Part shown: piece by piece, positions 1 through 10,556 of the stretch
Layout: each line of letters opens with the position of its first letter
Numbering within the stretch: the first letter of the stretch is position 1
From: Tridacna crocea
Taxonomy: Eukaryota; Mollusca; Bivalvia; Cardiida; Cardiidae
Assembly (NCBI GenBank): GCA_943736015.1
Contig: OX031073.1
Location: forward strand, 23,525,210 to 23,589,209
Direction: 5' to 3'
Length of the DNA: 64,000 nt
Notes under the pieces: model-generated
Database searches by the model: none
What the model was told of the DNA's origin: nothing
What the model saw: the letters and a program-made list of their open reading frames with translations, nothing else
Program-made: the position numbers and the translations under genes

Positions 1-552
1 TTGCAAATCTGCTTACTGTGATCGTTTTGACCGGAACCAAATACATCATCCGTAACGACGCATGCGCGCTTAGTTTCAGTTTTGCATGGATGAGTTATAG
101 GCTAATAACGCAGATCTAGAAATCCGATCAATTCTGACCCTGAACAAACCATACAAATTAAGGTTGATTTCTTTATCGAAATTTCACCAAAACTAAACAA
201 TTGTCAATCTAAATTACAAAGTTTGTTCTTGTATTTTTCAAAATGTAGCGTATGAACATTATTTACACTGCCCTCGTTTTCATTCAAGAACTTTCATTCA
301 CAACTTGTTTCATCGGCTGCCAAATAAACAAGGAGATTAAGCAATTTTCCCCCGATAAAATCACATTTTCAACTATGTCTTATTTAAAAAATTGTTCACT
401 GTTCAGAGAGCCAGCTAGAATTTGGCCATAAATGATATAAAAAGCCCTGTCGATAACGAATATACAGAACCCATAAAGCCGACCTAAACTAGTTGCGGCC
501 ACTCGTATGACACTCTCGATGAATTTCCGATTTGTTTGAAACATTTTTGCAG
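1..552. other. Unexplained non-repetitive sequence
   Basis: AT-rich sequence in which I see no long open frame, no copy of the repeat families found elsewhere here and no RNA gene. It would be the upstream or promoter region if the ATG at 566 is a true start. Confidence 0.5.
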
Positions 553-659
553 AACTTTTGATAGTATGGAGATCGTGCAGTGTATAAAAAAAATGTTTGA
601 TTTATATGCATCCTGTAGCATAAAGGCTTGGAACCAATGTTTCTCTCTTGTCATCGACG
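553..659 (+). CDS. Possible short coding exon, unassigned
   Basis: A pyrimidine-rich stretch ending TTTTTGCAG precedes this segment, and CGACG|GTAAGA makes a good splice donor. Inside, an ATG at 566 opens 31 codons (MEIVQCIKKMFDLYASCSIK, then AWNQCFSLVID) and leaves one trailing base, phase 1. It could be an internal exon, or a first exon starting at 566. I recognise no protein family. The only link to a neighbour is that its phase is compatible with the tensin exon at 55634, which needs exactly one upstream base; chance agreement is one in three. It may also be a chance open stretch. Confidence 0.28.
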
Positions 660-1223
660 GTAAGAAATAATTTATTTACAAACGGCCCCGATCAAGTACG
701 AACCCGTGACACGAATTTAACTGAAAGTTTTTGATGGAAAATCGTGTCCTTTTCAGTGAACTAGACATCCACTAACGTGAATCCTTAAGGACTCAGATAG
801 GCTTCCAATTTGTCTTCAAGATGTAAAACTTCATTTTTAGTCCCTCTGATACCTTGAATTTTATTTTGTGACATTTCAGCAAAAAAAAAAAAGGCCGAGG
901 TAGTAGATCATTTATGACAAAGGATGCACAGAAATGCATCTATACGTCTTTCTTTTAGACATATAGATTTGACATCTTTGATATATTTCTGATCCTGTTA
1001 ATTAGAAGTGCATTTACAGAGCAAGTTATATAACTATTTTTACTTATTTAAATTCTTATTATGAACTGCAGCTCAGCCCATATTTAAGACAGTGACTGTG
1101 TTTTATGTATTTCAAACCTTAGCGTGAAAGTATGCCTATATAGTTTTTAAACTTTCATAGAGTGACCCAATGCCATTAACCCTTAGGCTGATAAGTGCTA
1201 CTCAAGGACCTTTTGCAGAAAGT
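660..1223. other. Unexplained intergenic or intronic sequence
   Basis: AT-rich DNA with short A runs (878-891). No gene, RNA or transposon structure is visible. Confidence 0.5.
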
Positions 1224-1277
1224 GTTGATTATGATCAGACTGCACAAAAGTGCAGTCTGATCTTTGATCCATACTGC
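1224..1277. repeat. GPE palindrome copy
   Basis: GATCAGACTGCAC, a short loop, then GTGCAGTCTGATC, followed by a TTGATCCATACTGCC tail. Same motif as 7703, 17442, 24728, 30952 and 31381. Confidence 0.7.
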
Positions 1278-1661
1278 CTTGTAAGAAAGTACTTTACCCA
1301 AAAGAATTAACTTCAAAATAGCAATAATTGGATTTGTACATTCAACTTGAAAGTTTTAATTTAGTTATGTCAAAGTCATTTTTTACTCTGCATGGCAACA
1401 TGTCACACTGAGTGTGATCTTGATCCATTCTGGCTGCAAAACACCGTCTGTCATCACCACCGGAAATAGATTACCGGCGAATCGAAAGTACTCCACATAT
1501 GAACGTGAGTGCTCACAAAAAATGACAATTTTTATCGTAAAAAACAAATGGATTTACAAAACATCACGAGGCATAGTTAGTGGATATAATAAGCTTCCAA
1601 CGTAAGTAGGATTTGTTGTTTATTAGTAAATTTGAAGGGTTTAGCGACTAGAAATCCTTAC

Positions 1662-2061
1662 AGATCTGTCTGGTTGTAGCGAGTACATTGACGATACTAA
1701 CAATATCTATGACGAATTAGTTTCTCTGTTGCCTAAAGTAATTGACACTTTGAAAGAACATGGAAAAATGCAGGAGTTTCTTTCATTCAACAGGCTTTTA
1801 AGTTAAGATAAATTTCCGCTCGATAACATTGCGTTTCTTCTATTCTTAGATGTTGTGAGATGGTTAAGCTTAGAGGAGACTGCAACGCGTATGCGGTATA
1901 GCGACGAAGTGAAATGTTTTTGGCGCACAGGTTTGAGGTTATTTCACGGTCGTTTTCTAAGATTTATGGGAGGACCAAAAAACAAGAAACAGATCGTGTA
2001 TGACGAAGCTACTCCGGGTTACTTAGATCCGGAAATTTATCTTCACTTAAAAGCCTGTTGA
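1662..2061 (+). pseudogene. 3' fragment of element-borne zinc-finger gene, interrupted by a stop
   Basis: Read on the plus strand, this continues the protein encoded on the minus strand at 2009-2551. It repeats residues from GCSEYIDDTNN to SFNRLLS, meets an in-frame TAA at 1804-1806 where the other copy has GAA, then continues DKFPLDNIAFLLFLDVVRW and CFWRTGLRLFHGRFLRFMGG to a stop near 2061. This second block is the downstream part of the gene that the minus-strand copy has lost. From memory it resembles the C-terminal domain of uncharacterised multicopy bivalve proteins; function unknown. The frame runs through the palindrome junction near 2031, so its last residues are junction artefacts. 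Confidence 0.6.
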
Positions 2062-2551
2062 ATGAAAGAAACTCCTGCATTTTTCCATGTTCTTTCAAAG
2101 TGTCAATTACTTTAGGCAACAGAGAAACTAATTCGTCATAGATATTGTTAGTATCGTCAATGTACTCGCTACAACCAGACAGATCTGTATCACAAGACTC
2201 CTCGGTACCAGTTTGGCCCTGTCCCGACAAAATATGCTCTACATTGTTGAAAGTGTCACTGTCACTACAGATACCCTCTAGTCTGATCAGTTTTTTAAAA
2301 GGGCTATCTTTAGGCACCACATTAGCCTTTGATTTGTGAATTTTTTCTCTGGTGGGATCGATTGTTATGGTCCTCCCCTGTTCTCTACATAGTTCTGGAA
2401 TCACTTTGAAACTAATCGTTCGCAGTTTGTGTTCTTGTAATTGCCTGACACGCATTTCGTCATTTTGGTGGCAATTTATGAGGTGCTGAATAGTTTTCTC
2501 AAAGTTTGGCGGTTTTTCAGGGCAGTAATAACACTTGTATGTTGACATCAT
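2009..2551 (-). CDS. Truncated C2H2 zinc-finger protein of a transposon-borne family
   Basis: I place the start at the tandem ATGs at 2551 and 2548, because a splice-acceptor-like TTTACATTTCAG lies just upstream on this strand; an open frame continues to 2641 but the added residues look like leader or intron. About ten residues in is one zinc finger, C-x2-C-x12-H-x4-H (CYYCPEKPPNF...HLINCH). An acidic, Ser/Thr-rich linker follows, then a helical block (YDELVSLLPKVIDTLKEHGK). The frame runs into inverted DNA after FNRLLSEDKFP and stops, so the protein is truncated; the missing continuation is on the plus strand at about 1818-2030. The finger and tail resemble a multicopy uncharacterised bivalve family recalled from memory. 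Role in the element's life cycle is unknown. Confidence 0.6.
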   Translation of the reverse strand: MMSTYKCYYCPEKPPNFEKTIQHLINCHQNDEMRVRQLQEHKLRTISFKVIPELCREQGRTITIDPTREKIHKSKANVVPKDSPFKKLIRLEGICSDSDTFNNVEHILSGQGQTGTEESCDTDLSGCSEYIDDTNNIYDELVSLLPKVIDTLKEHGKMQEFLSFNRLLSEDKFPDLSNPE

Positions 2552-3222
2552 TAATCTGAAATGTAAACTGAGTATAGTGTTTTCTATTGCATGTACCTGG
2601 CACGAACGCAATACGACTTGAACATATGTGTTTGTGCACATATTGTTAAAAAGCTCAAAACTATTCGCCGTACACGTAATTTTGGGGATTTAGCTATAAG
2701 CCGTCCACATAAGGATCTATTTGCCGTCCACAATGAAATTTTCGTTTTGACAAAAAATTTGCTTAATCCCTCGATTTGAGGTAAAACAGTAATAAATTTA
2801 TCTGTCAGCCATAATTTTACTTCATCATGATTAAAAAAATCTGGAATTTGTGCACACTTTTTTGGAAAAAATGAAAATAAATGTCACAATATAATTTGTT
2901 TTTCGGTACCAGCTCTAAGGATTTCTAGTCGCTAAACCCTTCAAATTTACTAATAAACAACAAATCCTACTTACGTTGGAAGCTTATTATATCCACTAAC
3001 TATGCCTCGTGAATGTTTTGTAAATCCATTTGTTTTTTACGATAAAAATTGTCATTTTTTGTGAGCACTCACGTTCATATGTGGAGTACTTTCGATTCGC
3101 CGGTAATCTATTTCCGGTGGTGATGACAGACGGTGCAAAAGTACCTTCAGTTGTACCAAGGGCTTGGATTCACATATTTAAAAAAAAAAGGACTATTTTC
3201 TGCCCGGTGGTGTGTAATGATT

Positions 3223-3450
3223 TTAACCCTTTCCCAAACAAGCCCTTGATTTTACATGTCTGCAGTAAAAGTCTTTTGAAAACACTGTGGGAAAAGGAAA
3301 AATTGCTCGTAACGAGCAATTTCTCCTTTTCCCACAGTGTTTTCAACCCTTTTTGAGAACTTTCTGCCATTTTCTCCCAATCTAATATTGTCGTCTGCAA
3401 ACTCATTTGGTTTGGAAGGGTCCAAAATTTGTCGTTTGGGAAAGGGTTAA
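3223..3450 (+). mobile_element. TPM-B copy, full length
   Basis: TTAACCCTTTCCCAAACAAG to GGGAAAGGGTTAA with centre GCTCGTAACGAGC. The L arm carries TGTCTGCAGTAAAAGTC, the marker of subfamily B. TTAA at both ends. Confidence 0.88.
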
Positions 3451-4302
3451 GTCTTTTCTTTAGACCATGAAAATGGATTCACTCAAAAATGCATTAGATG
3501 TAATAAATGACAGGTATACCAGTGTATAAATATTAATTTCAAGTAGCTCATAATGCTACAACAGGTATTTTTTGCACATACTGGTATTTGCAATGATTTA
3601 GTTAATATATAGTGTGCAAGGTTGGCAAAGAGCAGGTCAATATGAGTATTGACCAGCCTGGCAGCTTTAACTGGTTATAAACAGTCAATACTGGTCACAA
3701 GTGGTCGATTGGTGTGGTTGATTAGGGTGGTTGATTTGGTTGATTAAATCACTGGCTTACATGTATACCTGTCTGGTTTCTAAATTAATGTTAAAAGCTG
3801 TCCTCTTATATCCTGTACATGAAGGTTTATTATTATATTATCATCTGTATCATAGTTTTTATTATTAAGGCACTTTTTTATTTGTTCATAATTCAAAAGA
3901 CAGTATTGCTGGTCAACCTGCATAGAGGTTGGTTTTTTTTAAGCAAACAGTTTTTGTCGATTATCATTTCTTACAGGTTAGATAATGTTTCTACACAGAC
4001 ACACACTCTCTCTCTCTCTCTCTCTCTCTCTCCCCCTCCCTCCACCTCTCATGTTAAATTGCAGAAAAGCAGTCATTCATAGGCAAACATGAGAAATATG
4101 CAGGTTTGTTATTAATATACATGTAAATGTATAGGAATTTTGAGGTACACATGAAGAAGGCATTAACTGATTAAATATTACAATAGTTTGGGATACATCA
4201 ATGTCTCTGAAGTACATTTAAGTGTCTCCCTACATCTATAAAGTGCTATCAAAACAGTTAAAGGTTTTAAAGTTGGCCCTTTCTACCTCAGTTGGGTGTG
4301 GC
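3451..4302. other. Unexplained stretch with a CT microsatellite
   Basis: AT-rich DNA. The only distinct structure is the CT run at 4006-4032 (separate entry). A GGTTGATT-type short reiteration is seen near 3700-3745. No gene recognised. Confidence 0.5.
4006..4032. repeat. (CT)n microsatellite
   Basis: Uninterrupted CT dinucleotides following a short ACACAC stretch and followed by C-rich sequence. Confidence 0.95.
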
Positions 4303-4522
4303 TTAACTCTTTACCACACAATCCCGACTTTTAATGACCATGAGTAAGAAGCCTTTTGAAAACATGTGGGAAAAGGAGAAAATGTGTTTTCTGCTTTTCC
4401 CACAATGTTTTTTTTGTATCCATCCGAAACCAAATTTTAATTTTTCAGTCACATTTATTCTGTCATCTGCAAATGCTTTCAATTTGGAACAGCCTACAAT
4501 TTTGTCATTTAGGAAAGAGTAA
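4303..4522 (+). mobile_element. TPM-A copy, right end decayed
   Basis: TTAACTCTTTACCACACAAT L arm; the core centre reads ATGTGTTTTCTGC instead of the palindromic centre. R arm present, ending GGAAAGAGTAAAA without an intact TTAA. Confidence 0.8.
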
Positions 4523-4566
4523 AATCAAATTACCAAAGGGACAAATTATGTGTCCCTATTTTGGAG

Positions 4567-4827
4567 CATCCTCGGATACCCCGTGGTCTCCCTATTTGCT
4601 ACGCTACATCGACCCCTGGGACAATTGACTAATAAAACTTTGAATCAGCCGGCGAAAATCGATACGAAACGTCATAGCATATACAGTACACTCGCCCATC
4701 ATAAAATAATGATGGAACCAATGAAAATCCAGCATTCGGCCAGCGGTAAAGCGAGAGAAATTCAATCGATTGTCCCAGGGGTCGATGTAGCGTAGCAAAT
4801 GGGGAGACCCCGGGGTATCCGAGGATG
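4567..4827 (+). mobile_element. Mutator-like MITE copy 1 (9-bp TSD)
   Basis: 261 bp with ~60-bp TIRs beginning CATCCTCGGATACCCCG. Perfect 9-bp direct repeats ATTTTGGAG flank it at 4558-4566 and 4828-4836. The interior (TGACTAATAAAACTTTG ... GAGAGAAATTCAATCG) is the reverse complement of the copy at 21246-21504. TIR length and 9-bp duplication fit the Mutator superfamily; no transposase inside. Confidence 0.93.
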
Positions 4828-5156
4828 ATTTTGGAGTATTATCCTCAACACCAGGCTTTATTCCTAAAGCTTGTAATACTGACTTGTATGTAGTCATGAT
4901 AATATCTTATCATCAAGCAATTACTTAGGTGTCAAACATGAAACTTAAAGACCTTATTAGGAACTTTAGGAACTTCTACACAGTTTGGAAAAGTGGCAAA
5001 AGCCAGCTGATGAGTATCCTTGGCAGGGACAAAACAGTTTTTCCACCCCTCTCTTTCACATTGATGAAATCAGCTTATCTGAGGGAAAAAATCCACACAA
5101 CAAATCATCCACAAATTAGACTAAACTGCCGTTTTAAAACTCATCAGACCATTTAA

Positions 5157-6481
5157 ATTTCCAGTTGACTTCTACAAGTCGACCATTATTGACCAGTTCT
5201 GACCACTTATGGATTATCACAGGTTCTGTCCTCTTCTAGATGCTAGGATTTTGTAGAATGCCCATAGATAAGACACCGCAGAAAACCAGCCTAGCCCTTG
5301 TAAAACCCAAAAGGTACAGAAACGGATGAATTGTTGTCACCACTGTAAGACTGAAACAGTGTTGACACTAATAGTCACTGATAACCAGAAAATAGTCACC
5401 ATCAAATTATTCTTGAAGGTTTCAAGTTCATATTTTGTGGCACTGCATGAGTTGACCTTACTTTCTTTTGTACAATAATTTCTTTTCTTGACTTGTTTCT
5501 TTATGAAGATACAAGGTAAATTTTCATTTATTTAAAGAAGAAAGATATATTCAATATTCATGAATTGCACATGGTCTAAATCTTAGAAATTACTGAACAC
5601 ATCACTTAGTTTTCACCTCTCAGACTATTACAAAACATTTTTGAGTTCAGGAATGAAACCAAGAACATTCTTATGAAAGAAAAGAAGAAATTATTCTACC
5701 TGAACAATCAAATTATTGTTACTAATTTGATTTTGTATTTCATTTTTAAATCAATAGTTTGAAGTTGTGTAGTATTTAAGAAGAACCTTGAAAGGATACT
5801 AGTCTATGTGTTAAGAGTTATGGAAAGGACAATGTGCTGTCAGTAAGAACTTACATACAAAATACCACTATTTCTTTTACCCAGAGAGGACTCCTGTATT
5901 GTTTTTTTTTAACTAAACCATACTAGTTTCAAAACAATGCATGCTTTATACCTCAGAATGAAGACAGTCTGTAATAGTTTGTAACAGGTGTACTGGTAGA
6001 GTAAGATCAGAATGCCTAAATTATAGTAAAATTCCTCTCACTGGCTCACTATTTTAGATTTGAATTGTTTGCAGTCTATATGATTATACCAAACATATAA
6101 AAGTTTAGAAATTGTTGTGCCTAGGCTAGAATTGTAAAATGCTACTGTAGAAATCAAAACCTTAATGTTTGAGTACAGAAGTTTCAATCTTTTAAAAGAG
6201 TCTTGCTTAATGATGAACAATGATGAATTTAGAAATGCTTAAAATGCTATAGAAAAGAATGATAGAATCATTATGTCTAGTGTATCTATATAAGCTCACA
6301 TGTTTATAAACCCTAGGCTGAGCTTTTAATATTTTCAATCTGATTTAAGCAATGTCTCAGACAAAAAACAGCTCTGCCAATTGGATAAGTTGTTTCAAAA
6401 GGTCTTTTTATTGAACATCCTTCAAAATGGGATAATATTGCCACACTTATCCTTAATGGTGAAATGGGATGGGGAAAATGA
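5157..6481. other. Unexplained AT-rich intronic or intergenic DNA
   Basis: No coding exon, RNA gene or recognised repeat visible on either strand. Confidence 0.5.
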
Positions 6482-6702
6482 CTTTACTCTTTATCACACA
6501 ATGAAATTTTGGACATGTGAAAGCATTTGCAGACGACAATTCAAATGTCGCTCAAATGATGGAATATGTCTTCAATAGGGTAGAAAACATTGTGGGAAAA
6601 TGAGAAAATGCTGGTTACCAGCATATTCTCCATTTCCAACAATGTTTTCAAAGGGCTTCTTTCACACAGTTGTTAACTCGGGATTGTGTTGTAAAGAGTT
6701 AA
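6482..6702 (-). mobile_element. TPM-A copy
   Basis: R arm first (CATTTGCAGACGACAATTC), diverged core centre GCTGGTTACCAGC, L arm in reverse, ending GTAAAGAGTTAA. The left terminus has decayed to TTTACTC. Confidence 0.82.
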
Positions 6703-7702
6703 GGTAAGACCTGTGTAATGCACTTCCGGTGAATGTTCTAATTGGATGATAAAAAATAAGGATAAATAAGGATTTATGCAGAAATGATATTTTTGCACAT
6801 TTCTAACGGATCAGAAATTCCATTTATGCCTATCTTGAAATCATTTTTTGATAATTTTGTTAGTTTTCTGAAAAGGGAGGTAATTATTATCTCTTTTTGA
6901 ATTGAGAATATAGTGGTTTTAGATTTACAAATGATAATTCAAAGAAGGAAAAAATGAAAAAAGTGAATCGGTGAAAGTAGTTCAACAATACTCATTTTTA
7001 ACTATAGCTAATTTTGCAGGATGATATTTTAGTGGAAATAGCTGTTTTCCATTACGCAGGTCTTACCTTAAGTAAGAATGGAAACTGAAAATATGTTGGT
7101 CTACCAATGTTTTCTAAAACTTAACAGCTACATTTTGTGAGGCTGACAGAAATGTTAGTTGAAAGTTAAGCTTGCAGGCTAATGTTAGATCCACATTTGA
7201 TTAATTGAATGATGTTTACTGTCACTTTCAACATTATTTCAGTCATATGACTGCTACAGCTAGCTTATTTCTGTATGTCTGGCTTTAAGTAGTACATGTA
7301 CTAGGCTGGGGCACTGCATTGTCTTGCCTAAGGACACTCAGAAAAAAAAAACAGTGTGCATCCAATGAGGCTGGGCCATCAGGTAACAAGTCCTACACTT
7401 TACTAGTGAGCCATGCAGGACCCCAGATCCACATTTAGATGGGAGTTAATTTTGTAAGCTTGTTCAAGTTAGTCTACGTCAACCATCTATGCATAAGTTA
7501 CTTCTTGTTTTTTAATCAAATATGGTAATCAAATTAATGCCATTTCATTGTTCATTACTGTCGCATATGACAAGTTTTAGGCACTTTAACGCTTTCACTA
7601 CTGAACAAATTAATTGCATTGTCTCAAAGGCTAAAAATACATTTCTTCTGCAAGATCAAGAAACAATTTGGTCATGAATCTACAATGAAGCAGGGAACAG
7701 TG
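6703..7702. other. Unexplained stretch
   Basis: No gene seen. 7318-7431 (GCACTGCATTGTCTTGCC ... GCCATGCAGGACCCC) has the flavour of a dispersed repeat, but I found no second copy here. Confidence 0.4.
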
Positions 7703-7762
7703 GAGATCAGAGATCAGACTATATGTTCTGTGCAGTCTGATCTTGACCCACACTGTCCATCA
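7703..7762. repeat. GPE palindrome copy, diverged
   Basis: GATCAGACTATATGTTCTG then TGCAGTCTGATCTTGACC and CACACTGTCC. Confidence 0.65.
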
Positions 7763-8516
7763 AAGCTTCTGGTGTTGCCTTTAATATGGAAATAGTTAAA
7801 TGCATCTGCAGACAAAAGAAAATGATACCTGTAAATGAACTTAAGTTTACTCATATAATTGAAAACACTATTGAAACAGGAGAAAATAGTTTAAAGGGTG
7901 GGTATTTATATTTTTCACATCACACCAAATAGCTTGAAACTGTTCAACAAATCCGCTTTTCAGGACTTTCAGTCCTTTGATTGTGTAGTGATACCAGTCA
8001 TTAAACTTGCCCATCCTGGGGTTTTCCCTCTATTGTGGCGAGTCAAAAATGCAATAAACAGTTAATCAGAAGTTCTAATCTTAAATATTGCCTTAAAAAC
8101 TTTTCATTGGCAAATGATTTTCAATCTCATTATGTTAGTACAAGTTTTAACCCTTAACCACACTGTCTAGGTTTTTAGAAACACAGATAAGGAAAACATT
8201 AAAGAGGCAATAACACTCATTTTCAGCCATTTTTAACTCGTTTTGTCTTTATTTTATCAAAATATAATCATTTTTATATCTTCATGCCAAATATTGCGCC
8301 TGACGGTTGTAAGGTTGCTTAGATTACGGTCGATAGAAAATGCATTTCGAAGGGATGCTGCCAGTAATGTAAACAGACTCGTCGTTACCGGGTTTTGAAT
8401 CGAAGATATTCCGTATATCCGTTATACACTCGGGTAGATTCGTATCATAAATATGCATACTGTCACGTGACTCTATTTGACCTTCACCCTGCGTCTAATG
8501 AGGTAAACAAAGGAAG

Positions 8517-8721
8517 ATGGAGGCTAGAAAACGTGCACGACTTGTCCGAGTCGGAAAAAAAAAAAGAGACGAAAATTGGAACACGGAAGGAAAACTAGCA
8601 GAGCGAAAGTTTTTATAGGATCAGCCATCGATCGCTGGAACGAACTGAAAGCGCTAAAAGGCTTTGAAGGCAATACGGAGGTAGCACACTATCTTCTGGA
8701 CTTGGCCGAGCGTGAAATAAA
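8517..8721 (+). other. Exon 1 of the decayed gene
   Basis: ATGGAGGCTAGAAAACGTGC opens MEARKRARLVRVGKKKRDEN. The frame stops at 8616; one added T in the run 8610-8614 would reopen it into GSAIDRWNELKALKGF and HYLLDLAEREIK. It ends at the donor AAATAAA|GTAGGT, phase 2. Confidence 0.5.
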
Positions 8722-9326
8722 GTAGGTCACTTGTTTCTTTACGAAAACAAATTTCTCTCAGCTCGTTTCATTTTAGTAAACCTTTTAGTCTTCCTATATA
8801 ATTTGCGACTGATCTGTGCTGTAGTGTTTCAACGTGCATCCAGGTAAATACATGAAATATTTTAAATCTACTGTACAGTAACTATATTATCTATTCTACG
8901 AGCTGCTTGTCTGGCAAATTTCCTGTATCTCGTTTGTCTCTCCGTAATTCCCTCGGTCTTCCTGTAGCTGTAAATTTTAAAATTGTCCCTGTGCCTCTGT
9001 CATGTGTGCTCTATCTCTCGAAGGAGACTGAGTCCTGAGTCCGTCAGGACTCCCTTTGGACTCTTCCAAACTGATTAGGAGTTTAGGACCAATGTGGCAG
9101 CAATTCAGTCTTGTTATGCCATAACCTTATTTTCCTTATTGATTTATACTGAAGGCATTTGCAGAAAACAAATAATTTAAATGAAATATTTGAAAAACAA
9201 ATGGTTTTAAGGACAGTTTCTTTTCATTGCATATTTTGCATTTAATTTAAAGACAGATTTATGAATTAATCAGGAAATACTGTGGATATATTTGATCTTT
9301 TTCTATATCATGTACACGTATTCCAG

Positions 9327-9461
9327 GGCAGAATATGAGAAAAGAACAGATGAACCGTCAACATGTACCTCCACGCCATATAGAAGGATGACAAAGTTTA
9401 TCTCGACATTGAGTGGTATTAGTGAAGGTGAAACAACCAGTACTGCCACAGAGCAGGAAAT
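9327..9461 (+). other. Exon 2 of the decayed gene
   Basis: Acceptor GTATTCCAG, donor GAAAT|GTGAGT. It encodes AEYEKRTDEPSTCTSTPYRR followed by a Ser/Thr-rich linker. The first base completes the split codon left by exon 1. Confidence 0.5.
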
Positions 9462-9480
9462 GTGAGTCATAAACCATTGT

Positions 9481-9600
9481 TTAAAGCCTTTTCTACACAA
9501 TACAAAATTTTAACAGCCCTGAGAAAGGAGCTTTTTGAAAACATTAATGGTATAAGAAAAAATCCCTGTTACTAGCATTTTCCATATTCCGATGATGTTA
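9481..9600 (+). repeat. TPM-A remnant
   Basis: CACAATACAAAATTTTAACAG L-arm-like start, GAGAAAGGAGCTTTTTGAAA, decayed core; the R arm is missing. Confidence 0.5.
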
Positions 9601-9635
9601 ATTACCTTGTAAATGATCACTATCTCTGAGCTGCA

Positions 9636-9860
9636 TTAACTCTTTACCAAACAACAAAATTTGGATTAGTCCAAACTGAAAGTATTTGCAAAGGACAAAA
9701 TAAATATGAATCAGAAATAGAAATTTGATCTGGAAAGGGTAGAAATCATTATAGGAAAAGGAGAAAATGCTGGTTGCCAGCATTTTCTTCCTTTTCCACA
9801 ATGTTTTCAAAGGTTTTCTTTCTCAGGGTCGTTAAATAAAAGTCGGGATTTTGTGGAACT
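9636..9860 (-). mobile_element. TPM-A copy, left arm end decayed
   Basis: TTAACTCTTTACCAAACAAC R arm; centre GCTGGTTGCCAGC; the L arm runs to AAAAGTCGGGATTTTGTGG with no closing TTAA. It abuts exon 3 of the decayed gene. Confidence 0.75.
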
Positions 9861-9864
9861 GTTG

Positions 9865-10005
9865 AAATTTTTTCATAAAGGTCACTACTCTGATTTTCAG
9901 GTAGCAATGAAAAAAGGAATTGGTGTTTTGATGCCTTGGACAAAAGACATTGTCAATCACTTCTGGTTTGTGTGTAAAATGGCAGAGACTGAAAAACAAT
10001 TTGTG
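9865..10005 (+). other. Exon 3 of the decayed gene
   Basis: Open from at least 9841 (HYSDFQVAMKKGIGVLMPWT, then KDIVNHFWFVCKMAETEKQF). Donor TTTGTG|GTAAGT, phase 0. The true acceptor is unclear: TGATTTTCAG at 9891-9900 would give the wrong phase after exon 2. Confidence 0.5.
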
Positions 10006-10113
10006 GTAAGTATATTCATGTATAGTTAAAAAAGACTGCACCCATATGCATACAGTTAAATAGGAATAAGTTGATTGACTTATGCTGCAGGAATCAAACT
10101 TATTTTTATCATG

Positions 10114-10341
10114 TTAACCCATTACCACACAATCCCTACTTTGACGCCCCAGAGAAAGAAGTTTTTAGAAAACATTGTGGGTAAAGGAGAAAATGCTGGT
10201 AACCAGCATTTTCTCCTTTTCCCTCAATGTTTTCTACCTTTCACAAAACAAATTTCTAATTTTCAGTCACTTTTGTTTTATTGTCTGCAAATGCTTTGAA
10301 TTTGGACAAGTCTAAAATTTTGTTGTCTGGTAATGAGTTAA
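10114..10341 (+). mobile_element. TPM-A copy, full length
   Basis: TTAACCCATTACCACACAAT to GGTAATGAGTTAA. Centre GCTGGTAACCAGC. TTAA at both ends. Confidence 0.9.
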
Positions 10342-10556
10342 ATGCTGCAGAGACACATAGACAACTGAGTATGTTAAATTAAAACATTTGTCTTGATACC
10401 TTGGACAAGTTTGAAACTAGGTCATGTTGGGTCAAAAAGGGTCTTTTATGTCACCAAAACCAAGTTTTTTTTCTTGCATGTGAAAAAGTAAACAACTTAA
10501 AGTCAGTGCTTCAATTTCGAGTACTTTCATATTTCTTCTGGTGGAGCCAAATAGGC

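Larger units (their letters stand above)
1437..3140. mobile_element. Rearranged DNA transposon with 219-bp TIRs and CAAAA TSD
   Basis: The body is 1442-3135. Left TIR 1442-1660 and right TIR 2916-3135 are reverse complements, with one single-base indel as the only difference I found; both begin CACCGTCTGTCATCACC. Direct repeats CAAAA at 1437-1441 and 3136-3140 flank the ends exactly. A second internal inverted pair, 1661-1816 and 2031-2187, is a duplicated piece of the resident gene, so the left half is an inverted, deleted version of the right half. No transposase is present, so this copy is non-autonomous. CAC termini plus a 5-bp duplication recall Transib-type elements, but only the CAC matches and I do not assign the superfamily. 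TIR near-identity suggests a recent insertion. Confidence 0.85.

Noticed and set aside
1442-3135. RAG/Transib recombination-signal-like ends
   Set aside because: Only the first three bases (CAC) agree with the heptamer; no nonamer-like motif or RAG-type gene was seen, so it is not asserted as such.
4006-4032. Regulatory GAGA-type element
   Set aside because: A plain CT microsatellite with no nearby gene start.
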